DNA of 64,000 bases from Pomphorhynchus laevis (Eukaryota; Acanthocephala; Palaeacanthocephala; Echinorhynchida; Pomphorhynchidae): the NCBI GenBank assembly GCA_012934845.2, contig WNNJ02000860.1:1-64000 (forward strand), given 5' to 3'. The notes under the pieces are model-generated. The model had not been told where the DNA came from, made no database searches, and saw nothing but the letters and a program-made list of their open reading frames with translations. Positions within the stretch are counted from its first letter, which is position 1; every line of letters begins with the position of its first letter. Below, one piece after another: positions 33,801 through 45,800 of this stretch. A program made the position numbers and the translations under genes.

Positions 33801-36800
33801 ATGCTGTCGTTGATTTTATTTGGCGTTCGTAAGTAAATCTAGTCAATTCTCATTACACTGAATTACTGCAGTAAATACATATCAGAAATCACTTTAAAAC
33901 TTAAGTTTAAACTCTCTATAAAGATATACTCGTCGATTACGATGAAAAAATATTAAAAACGACTTTAAAATGTCTGTTAACTCAAGCAGAAAAAAGTTTT
34001 AAACTTTAAAGTTTTACACATAAAATAATTGAGTTATTGAACCACAGGCATTCACAAGTGCATATAAGTGTTGCACGTGGGTTCTATAAAACAAAAGCAA
34101 CCAAACAAAAGCTACTCATGTAAATCTAAATGTCTACTAAATTAGGTGAAGGCAAATAAGACATGTCTTTGTGATTTATTCGATTCTATTAAACTTTGTG
34201 TAGGTTTCTAACGGTTACATTTAAAATGTGATTTTATACAATGAGTTTTTTTTATTAATTAAGTAATTAAATTAATTAATTAAATTAATTAATTAATTTA
34301 ATAAATTAATCGCATTTAACTGGGCAGCTTAAATAAAATTTAATCGGATAATTAATGAGATATTTTTGATTTTGATGATCCATTTTTCATAATTGAATTT
34401 TGGAAGCAGTATCAAAAAAAGAAAACTTTTAATTTTAATATTTCGCTAACTTCTGTTAACATCAGGAAAAATCAAAGGTTATTTTCCGATGATGCTTACA
34501 GAAGTTAGCAAAATATTAAAATTAAAAGTTTTCTTTTTTGATCCTGCTGCCAAAATTCAATATTAAATTATTTGAAACTATCGTCGCCTGCAGTAGCAGT
34601 GAAATTGAGGGAAAATATATTTCTGTTAATACATTTAATTAATAATAAATAATTTAAATTAGTCAAATAACTCTTTATTTATGATACTTTAATATATATG
34701 ATTATATTTTAGAGAAAATGTATTTTGATAAGCAATTTGTTACCGTCACTATGTTGGATCGCATAATATAAATAAAACTTATGGTATAACTGCTTTGGAT
34801 ATTTACCAAAAATATATATGTTAACCGCTGGTCTTGGCGTAAGGTCTCAGTGGCAAGTCATGTACTAGTCTAACCCAAATATCTCGCTTAATAGTAACAG
34901 AATGTAGCATATTGATATGCAGAAGTTTAAATGTGAAGTGTTACTCGCGGTGGCAGTGAAATAAAGAAATCTCAAATTACAAAACATATCATATTAAGCA
35001 TTTTTTCAGTTTTAAAAATTATAACAATTAGATAATAAAATTGACCATAAAAAATTAACAATAATAAAATTATGGACATAATAAAATTACAATTATAGAC
35101 ATTGTTTAACACAAAATCTAGAATGCAAACGGATTAAAACACACAAAACAAAGATCTCGGATATTACTGTGCATATTCAAAAACAAAAATACATTTATTA
35201 TATTTTAGTCCGTTTAATAATTATCTAACCCTTTGGCTAATATGGTCAATATAATGGTCAATTTTATTATCTAATTGTTATAATTTTGTGTTTTACTGTT
35301 TTATTTTGTATTTGTTCTTTAGTTGATAATGTTAATGTTTTGTTTTGCTTTATTATATAATGATTTTACTGTTTGATCGCTTTCTTTTATTGTATTTTTC
35401 TTACATTTATTAATTTTGTAGCGAGGCACAACATATAAATACATGTTTATTTTATTTTAATGTTCAAAACTGTAACAATTTTCTTTTTTTCTGATGATGA
35501 TGGCAATTGCCATTTAAATATTGAATAATTCCTTTGGTCTTTGATTTTGCTGTTTCTTTAAATTAACATTTGCTAAATTCAAGGAAATAAATGACTTAAA
35601 TATCTTCAATTTAATATTAAATCCTAAGCTTCAAATGTTTATATTATTAGAAAAAAGTAAAAACAATCTTATTATTTAAATGAAGATCGTGATATGAGTA
35701 GGTCATTTAATGTCATTCTATCTTATAAGCTTTTAAAAAGATATTAAAGATATATTTTAAAGATACCAATAATTAAATACTTATTTAAATAATTTCGAAA
35801 TCGTATAAATAGAATGCAACATATGCTTACCTTTAAGCTCAAGGCAGTCGCTTTTAATATAAAATCGTTCACAGATACTTTAACACCACGTTCCTTTAAT
35901 TGTGATCGAATCTTTATTACGTTGTTTGTAATGCAGTCGACTGAACAATATTCGTGTGGAATTGTACGCTTAACAAATTTAAAAAAATATTCTACATTTA
36001 AAAAATTTAATAAAAAATAAAATAATATTAAAAATTATTGATAAAAAATTATTGGAGCAACAGAAAGAGGGAAACTTTTATTTGATCTTTCGCTAACTGA
36101 TGTTAGCATCTTTAGAAAATTACATTTTAGATTTCGATCTCTTGATTTCAATTTTCTCTAGGCTTCTCGATAACTGCAGACCATTGGCTCCATAGCACTG
36201 TCGATGTATTTTAAATAGTTGATAATGATCCATTATTGATAAAGAATTATTGGAGCTGAATCAAAAAGGGGAAACATTTATTTAATATCGCGCTAACCTC
36301 TGTTAGCATAATTAGAAAATTACTAATAAGTAAATAATATTATTTATAATGCCAACAGAGGTTAGCGAAATAGCAAATAAAATATTCGCATGTTTTTGAT
36401 CCAGCTCTAATAATTCTTTATCAAATAATGGATCATTATCAACTATTTACAATAAAAATTATTAATTTTTAATTTATAATAAAACAATATATGATAATAT
36501 AAAAATTAAAAAATCGTAAAATTTTCGAAACTTTACGTCGTAAATTTTCAGTAATTCAAAATTTTTACAAAATCTACTACAAATGTTACATGCTTAGCCA
36601 AATGTGCCTTGAAACATTGTTCAAAAATATTTACTTTTGAAAGAGCAAGTCTAGAGGCCACAATTCCACGAACAGTCGAAATCGGCATATCTGTAAAATC
36701 GCTGGATTTCGGGGTAAATGCCTGAGAGGAGGGGATTTTTGATAAATATTCGTCAACATCACTAAAAATATAAAATTAAACAATCAAAAATATAATACAA

Positions 36801-39800
36801 GTATATAAACTACTACTATAAACTATAAATGCTACGTTGATTTTTCGCTGATATTAAATTTTTAATAGCTTTTTAATTTGTTAATAAAATAATTAATTAA
36901 TAAAATAATAAAATAATAAATTATTTATTATAAAATAATAAATAATTAAATAATAATAAATAATAATTAAATAATAAATAATAATTAAATAATAATTAAA
37001 TAATAAATAATAAATTTATTTATTAAATAAATATTATTTATTAATAATAAATAATATTTTTGTTGAATCAATAGAAAATTTGTGTTTGGCTAATAAAATC
37101 TATACCTTTTATTGCTTTTCGTTGAAGCACCTTTTAATAGCACTAAGGTCCAATGCAAAATAAAGTCGCTTGATGGTTTATGCTAACTGAAGAACTTTAC
37201 TGTTCTAAATCGTGAGATGAAGGAGCTTCCCCCGATTAGCGAACTCCTTAATCTAGTTAGCATTACCCCCACAATTCCAATGCAAAAACCCAGTATTTCA
37301 ACGAATTTCTGTAAAAATTTATTAATCCACAACCTAATAGAATTATGATTAACTCTGCCAAAGTGATGAATAACTACTACAGGATATCCTTCGTATCCTC
37401 GGACTTGGCCATCTCTTTTGCTAAGTTCTTCAAAGAAAATTGTTCCCATAATGGAACTCTAGTATTAAAGCCTATTATGTTGCCAGTAAAGATTGCTAAT
37501 ATTATCCCCGATCTAGAAAAATAAGATACCGCAGAGCATCAAAAGCTTTATTCCTTCAAAACATTAGATTTATTATAAACAAAGACGACCAAACTCTTCC
37601 TACAATGCCCATCTCCTGTCTAGTGCAGCATTTAATCCTTTTATGGTCTGCGGCCCATTTTGATTCAAAACTACCTCATATCCATTTACGAAGAAGCGCT
37701 TGCGCGTAAAACACGCGACTATCTAAGTAGACGAAATTTAATCGAATCAGGTTTTCATAGGTACGTAAAATATCGATCGGTGCATTCAGCAAAAGGGCAA
37801 GTGCATCAGTTTTGTTAAGATAACATTCATCAGCTTGCTGTGGCTGTCTTTATAAATTTTTCTGCTGCATTTAACCGCATTTCAATTTTGGCTATCTCTT
37901 CTCTCAGGTCTCTTGGGTTGACTATGAGAATTGCAAACAGGGTGGAAATATTGCTGTATATCAAGCGATTCTTCAATAAAGACGACCCTGATGCACGTCA
38001 GTTCCACACTATTACGAGTGTCACTCAACGATCCCCACTTTTTCCAATCTCTTATCTTGATGCCTCCATTATAATCTACAAAAATTTAAACGCGATCAGC
38101 ATCTTGTGGTATACGCTGATTAACCACATCCCTGTTCTCTGGACGCAGGTGCAAAGATGTAGTCTCTGATATCAGCCGTTTCTTTTTAAGATTAAAAGAC
38201 CAGCTACCCATATCCAATCTAGTTCTCAACTTCTTAAAATCGCAGGTGGCTGTCTTTCATGGCGCTCCTTCTACCAAAAGAAGCTTAAGAGATTAGCACT
38301 CTCAGTACTTTCCTCCAGTTTGCAGCCTCAACCACTCCCTACCTTCACAAGTCGAGTAAAATTCCTGGGTTCACTATTACGGTGAACTGGTCAGCGAAAG
38401 CAGACCTGGATATACTCAAACGTATCCTGAAGAAGGCTAGGTGGGCCCTGAAACAGGCTAAGCATCTGTCATTTAATGGGAAAACCCAAGTGCGCCTCTG
38501 GGGTACTTGGGCTATCTCGAGTTAGTCTTTTTTCATAGGACGTTTCCCAGAGCAAAGAGTAAGGTTTCTCAAGCTCCTCATATCGCGATTACCGAGCATA
38601 GTACGCCTCAATTACATTCTTCGGAGTGAGAGAACCCAGGTGGTTTAGTCGAAGAGCGGCGTGTTGGATTGGCTGGAAGACTCTGATCCCTGTGGACCTA
38701 AGGCCGTGACACAATGAAGGCTACATTTACGACCGGGCTTACTTTGTTTTCTTTTCCTGTATGTTTTTCTTTTTAAAACTTTTTAGTGATTATATAGTCA
38801 TTAACAGAATTCTTATTAAATGGTTCATTTAAAAGTTATTATCAATTGAATATATAACTAATCAACATTTAAACAACGGAAAAAACTTATTAAATACAAT
38901 TTTTTACTAAATTAACTAAAGTACCAACATCCAATAAATGACCTAAACTTTACAGGATAATATTAAACCACCATAAATCCGAAAAAATTAACAAAAACGA
39001 TTACATAGGTGTTAGATATAGCAACGCTAACCCGAACTTCATGTTGCAAAAATACACAAACAAGCTCAGCAAATGCGACTTATAATGCGACTCAACTACA
39101 TATTCTTCATTTAATTATTCAAATACATTTACAAACTATTGGTCACTATCGGGAAATCAATAAGCACAGTAGAAAACTAAATAAATTTTATAGATTATCC
39201 GGATAAATACACCGGGATAATTCTCAAATGTATACTTGCGACGAAAACATTTTACAAGTTAGTAACACAAAGTTGCATGACTAAAAATGTTAAAAGAAAT
39301 TGTCAGATCCAAATTAATAACAAAATCGAAACTTTGTGTTTTGAGATTAAATAAGTTGCACGAAGAAAAATATTTCAGTTATTGGATCCAATAGCTTACA
39401 ATCAGCGGTCTGAGCGTCATTAGTAGCGAATCAAATCAGCTAACTGAGTCTACGTATTTAATATAATTGTAAAATAAACAAAACATAATAATACTAAATC
39501 AAAATTTAATAATTAAATAATAAAATTAATAATTGCTTTTAGATTTTCTATAATTTAAATCAAGTTAAAAAATAAAAATAAAAATAAAAAATAAAATTTT
39601 AAATAAACGGCATTTTTATGAATTTTTATTTTTTTAAATATATTATTAATTACAACATATGGTTCCCTCAAATGGGCCAATATACATTTAACATTGTTAT
39701 TATTATTTATTCTAAAACATTAGAATCATCCATCCGTTCGGATCCACGACTATATGGGTGACCCCTAGTCGACCGGCACCCTCTGATTGCATGTGAGGCA

Positions 39801-42800
39801 GCACGACACAGCAGCAAACTTATGGACATTCTGAGGCTACACAGGCATTCAGCATAGCTTTTATTCCCACGTGATGAACGCAATCGAGCAATTGTCCTGA
39901 GCAAAACCATGGCGTCGGGTCCCGCAGCACCAGAAGCCGTGAACACCAGCGGCATAAATCTACTCCTTTCGATATCGATGATACGTTCCGCGTATTTTGA
40001 TCTTTTTCTCGCTTCATGAAAATCAAATGCAGCTTTTCTCGTAGGCGCACACGATGGAGCAAAATGGTTGAAAACCGTAACGTCAAAGAACGTTCGCTCA
40101 TATCTGGCGTCAGAAAGCCCAATGCAGACGATGTCGAGTCGCGCGTCGTCACTTCGACAAGTGACCCGATGATCAAAACAGTGATCACTATCTACCCGTT
40201 GTAATATCGGTTCGACACCAACCCCAGTACACACCTGTGATATTTCGGTGGCCAAGAAATCGCGTAAGGCGTTATGCCTTGTTATTACAACACCTCCTCG
40301 CTTGCACGAAAGCAAATGTGGGAGTTTCGCATCATCACCACACACACTTGTCCTTGGGAATCCCGATAGGGTCGAAGCCATATCGCAACGCAAGAGCATC
40401 TCTGAATTCATGTGGACACAAATGACTGAATTCAGCTTTCACTGGAACTGCACTAATCCAAGAGGAAGCACCCTGTCCCAGTGCAAATTCCAGGGCTTGA
40501 TGCATTGAGGCGGGTAAGATTGATCGAATGTATGCCAAACGCTCATCCACAACTTTTTGTCGTTCTTGATTCAACTCTTTTGTCAAGTTATTCTGAGCAT
40601 CCCTGAGAAGATCACCTTGTAGCCCACTATCAAATGTTTTACAAAATTTTTTCGAGCTTTCGAACTCGGTCAAAGCTGCGCTTACTGGATCAACAATGCC
40701 TATTCCACCCTTTGAAATTTTTGACGAAATCAACGCGTGCATAACTGAGTTTAGATCTTGATCGAAAAGTGAGGGAGCCAAACCACTGAATATAGTATCC
40801 CGTAAGGACAAATACAGATCCGTTTCACTTGGTGTCGATCTCATAAAGTGTGTCCATTTCCATTGTATTGACTTATTGAATTTTGAGAAAGCAGCATGGG
40901 GATCAAATCGTGATACAGTAGACATACGAGAAACAAGCTCAGTCCACTTTAATATTTTAATTTTTGTAATTTCCTTTACAAATTCGCCTGAGCCAATTGG
41001 CGCACCAAGCACCTCGATGCCATCGAACCGTGTCTCAATGTCTGCGGGAAGTGGATACACCCCTTCGGATTGCGGATGAAGGAGCATCTTGGTTTTGCTA
41101 AGGTTCACATTATATCCGAATTTTGGTCCTTGGATTTGGAGAAGTTGCCATACACGCAACAGATCCTCAGGCAAACCTACAAAATTCGCATCGTCAGCAA
41201 ACCAACGCTGAACAATGTTTGGCACGACTTGCTTGATCATACTTATCAATGGTAAGGATGCCATTGCGAAGGCAGCCATTTCTAAGGGATCTCCCTGGGT
41301 TACTCCCTCGCACGATGCTAAAGATCCACCACCAAGTACCAGTTCTGCATCGCCCGCATAAATGTTAGATAAGGACTGTGCTAGCCCAGGGCAAGTGTGT
41401 TTGATATTGTGTAGCATAACATTTCGATTGACAGAGTTGAACGCATTCTTAGCGTCGACAGCGAGAAGTCCATAGCTCTGGTTAGAAGAATACGTATCGC
41501 GAAGCGAGTGAATCGCAAAATCGATCCCATTTCGCTGGGATGCGCAAAGTTGGACAATCCCGGCTACGTCTTGAAGATCATCTTTGACGCAGGACAATAT
41601 GGTTTAACTGACAATGCGGCGAACAACCTCTGATACACCAATCGGTCTAATTTTCCCATTATTCTTTGGTATTGATATCAACCGGCAAGCAGTAAACGCC
41701 TCTAACATCCGAGGGCTGAGTTGAATAGTGCTAAGGCTCACTGCAAAATTTGCCAAAGCATCCGCTAGAGCCTTGGAATGCACGGAGAAGCTACTCAAGA
41801 GTTGTCTCCAAGCCATCGCATCCAGCCCTGATGGGCCAGCTCTACCTGAGGTTCTGTTGGCCGCTCGGATGATAGCTTCCCCATCTATGACAGAGAAGAG
41901 CGAAGGATGATGCTCTCTAACATTCGGCAAATCTCGTTGTAATAAAGCGGACGCATCAGCATCTGCGGCTGTTGGGTGTAGATTCTGCAGGTGTTCACGT
42001 ACAGTCAAACCATCGACAATCGAATCAGGATCTAGAATGCTCGACTGTTGGTTCTCTTCCAATATGGCAGTCGCCGCTGACAGCTTTCCACTTGTGACCA
42101 ACTTGACATAGCGCTTTATCCAATCATCAGTACGTGGGCTCGAACGCATAGGCATGCAACGTCGCTGTAATATTCTTGCCTCATTGAAAACATCGACGAA
42201 TCTGCCATTTTTCCATAGTCTGATTCTGCGCTCCAGTGCTTTTCGGATCTCGGACACCTTTCTAGATGGAAGACGTTGCAAAACGCACCGGGACAAAATA
42301 GTGGCCTTTGTAAGTGCAAACATATCATGGTTATCAGCTTCGGCTGCAATCTGAGAGACTAGCAAGCATTTCAACGAATTCATTCGACGCAGCACATCTT
42401 GGGAGTCACATCGCACTAGGCCTCCATTGTATCACCACATCATAAATCGCCTGAAGTGAAAGAGACTGCCTATCAACAGGGTCGTGCAAGTTATCTACAA
42501 TTGGATTATCAGTTGTCCGTGTACTGCCACTATCAGTAAGGGGATTCAAATCCGCCACTCTACCTACTGGTTCAGCAGCAGAGGTTAAACACACTGTCTG
42601 AGGTCCAATATGCACGCTATTGTTACATTCAGGTGCACGGCAATTAACGCAAGGAGCTCCTGCCTTCGCACATTTGCAACCTTTGCACTTTGCTGATGGA
42701 CCATTACATCCACAGCATAGCCTCTGGTTAGACGGTATTCCTTTGGGCATACAAGGCGACGTTCAATTGTTAGTTTCGATTGTCTTTGTGTCACAAAGTA

Positions 42801-45800
42801 AGCTGTAATCTTCCGCGCGAGTGCTCAATCCGGGAGGTACCCGGGTGTACGACCTTAAGTCCTCTGAAACGCAGTCCTCTGAAACGCGGTCCTCTGAAAC
42901 GCAGTCCTCTGAAACGCAGTCCTCTGAAACGCAGTCCTCTGAAACGCAGTCCTCTGAAACGCAGTCTGTATATTTTAAGTATTTATCCTCTGAAACGCAG
43001 TCCTCTGAAACGCAGTCTGTAAGATGTTGTAATCAAGAAATAATTAAATAATAGAATAAATAATAATATTCCTGAAGCTATTCAATCTAATATTGTTATG
43101 CTTGCATGACTAAAAATGTTAAAAGAAATTGTCAGATCCCAATTAATAACAAAATCGAAACTTTGTGTTTTGAGATTAAATAAGTTGCACGAAGAAAAAT
43201 ATTTCAGTTATTGGATCCAATAGCTTACAATCAGCGGTCTGAGCGTCATTAGTAGCGAATCAAATCAGCTAACTGAGTCTACGTATTTAATATAATTGTA
43301 AAATAAACAAAACATAATAATACTAAATCAAAATTTAATAATTAAATAATAGAATAAATAATTGTTTTTAGATTTTCTATAATTTAAATCAAGTTAAAAT
43401 AAAAAAAATTGAAATTTAAAATAAAAGTCATTTTTATAAATTGACTAATAAATAACAGACGTTATATCAGAATAAGGATTAGAGGTCATCAGGAGGAACT
43501 GCTATGTTATCAGGTTTCGTCCCTAATCCTTGACACAACATAGCAGCCTAGCCAATTACATGATAATGACGTATTTCCTCTGATTAAATTTGATTAAATT
43601 TAAATTTATTCTACTATTTATTTTACTATTTTCTGAGTTATTACTAATTTATTTTACTATTTTCTGTTTGATGTTATTTTTAAAGTAACCTTGTTTAAAA
43701 TATGTATCTATTAAATTATTTAAATGATTTTGAAGAAAGCCAATATCATTACATATTGTTGCAATTCTTAAAATTTCATTATTTAATTTATTATATTTTA
43801 TATTATATGGTATGCTTGAATAATAATGCAAAAATATGTTTCTTGTAAATTTAAGTAAGTCATATTTACGATATAAATTAAAAGTAATTTTAATTGACGT
43901 TAATTTAATGTTCATATCTAGATATACACCTTCTTTATCATTAATATTGGTTTTATTAAGAATAAGGCTTTCTGGATAAATTTGTTCGCTGATTGGATAA
44001 CAATTATTAGAGTTATATACACATATATCAGCAATATATCGAAACATATTTCATATCTTTATATAATTTAGATTTATTTTTAAACATTTATGAACAAATT
44101 CATATTAAAAACAAGTCAGCTATAATTGGGCTACTATTACCTCCCATTAGAACACCTTTTATTTGTCTAAAAATAGATGTTCCATCTTTTAAATAATTTT
44201 GATTTATCAAAATATTTAAGGATTCTATTAATTCAATTTTATCCATATATTTATATTTACTTGATGGTTTAATTTTTGTTAGATAGGCGTTATAATTATT
44301 ATAACATATATATGTATATCTTTTTCCGAATATAAGGTTAATTAATTTTACTAACGCTTATTTAATATCTGCTAAATCTAGATTTGTATAAAGAGTACTA
44401 AAATCGTAAGTATTTATATTTTAAAAATTTATTCCTTTTGTCTGTTCTAAAAATTCTTTTGTAGAATTAATACTGAAATAGTGTTTTATACCAGTATGAA
44501 TTTCGATTATCCTACAATATTTTTTGAAGTGTGCTTTAATGGCTTTAAGAATTTTATTCGTATAGACAGAAAGCAGTTTTAATGTACATTTAAAAGCACT
44601 ACATATGAACCTAGGTTTTATTGAATTTTTATGTAATTTTGGATTCCAATATAATATAGGTATAGTTTTATTATCTAATTCAACCTTTATACCCTTTTTA
44701 TCCATTATAGAACAGTGACTTGTAATAATTGTTTCTAAACTCAACTCACTACGTTCATATGTTTACTTATAGGTTTAGTTTTATTATCTGATTCAACTTT
44801 TATACCAAATATTTTAAGAGACAAAGACTTGTAATTATTGTTTCTAAATTAAAATTACTACGTTCATATGTTGGATTTACATTTAAATCATTAGAATTAA
44901 CCTCTTTCATTAGTATATCATAATAAAGCTTTTTGCATATGAAGACAAAGTTATTACTAGCTTTATCAATAGTTGTTATTCTATAGTTATGCTAATATTT
45001 AGTAAGTTCTTTATGCATAACTTTATTAATTTAATCTTTCCTTTTATAATTGTTTGTTATTTTCATTTTATTTTTAATTTTATCTAATATATAAGTTTTC
45101 AAATGTTTATTTTTGATAAACAAACAAAACTTTAAGAATGCTTTGGTGAGCATTCTTAAATGCTCACCAAAGTGTGCATTTAAGAATTTTCCTTAATTCA
45201 TTTTATAACGAATTGTAAATTTTATTTCTATTGTTATTATTATTTAATCTATATTTATATCCCATTGATAACATTTTCCTTAATTCATTGTTTTCAATTA
45301 ATTCTAGATTATGCGTACATATGCGTTTATTTATTTTATCAAAACTAAGACTTTTACAATTGCATTCTGTTTCCATTATGTTTCTAATATTATCGTTACA
45401 TATTGATTTTAATTCTTTATTATAATTACAAATTTTTCGTCCTTAATGGCAGTAACAACTTATACCTTATTTTAGGAATATATTTACTTAAATCTGATCC
45501 TATTATTTCTTTACTTTTAGAATTATTTAAAAGTCCGGCTATATTTATGTTATCTTTACATTTATTAATGAAGTTTATGGTTAATGTATATTTTCTATTG
45601 TTATTATTAACATTTATTGTATGATTATAGTATTTTGTATTACAATAACTGTCTATTATACAACTTAGCCTATCATAGTCGTTAATTAATTTTTGATTTA
45701 TTGAACATATGATATTTTTAGAAAAACTTCTTATATTTACATAAAGATCTTTTAGCTTATTATCTCTTAAAAGTTGTTTTAATATTTCAAATTGTTTATA

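Larger units (their letters stand above)
32075..35829. other. PDHX intron 7 (about 3.8 kb)
   Basis: AT-rich intron without a supported gene. It contains the fold-back repeat at 34390-34570, the half core at 32990-33050 and an AATTAATT run at 34255-34310. A 69-codon open frame on the plus strand (33623-33832) has no recognisable features. Confidence 0.7.
30824..36761 (-). other. PDHX: PDHX exons 6-10: acyltransferase-like domain
   Basis: Exon 6 (36761-36635): [24 protein letters not shown]. Exon 7 (35968-35831): [28 protein letters not shown]. Exon 8 (32073-31915): [20 protein letters not shown]. Exon 9 (31186-31122): [16 protein letters not shown]. Exon 10 (31070-30824): [33 protein letters not shown], ending NPQMLEIGS. 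The missing His of the active site predicts no acetyltransferase activity. Confidence 0.93.

Noticed and set aside
33623-33832. 69-codon plus-strand frame in PDHX intron 7
   Set aside because: Lys- and Ile-rich as expected from AT-rich DNA; no motif and no splice support. Mentioned only as intron content.
42780-43051. Frames encoding SSETQ and KRSPL repeats
   Set aside because: Translation of the 15-nt minisatellite; no start context or conserved domain.
43440-43600. Complete type-II hammerhead in the Penelope-like tail
   Set aside because: GGATTAG..GAAAC and CTGATGA..CTAATCC are in the right cyclic order, but the base pair next to the core is C-C and no NUH with stems I and III fits between. 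Kept only as an unresolved fold.
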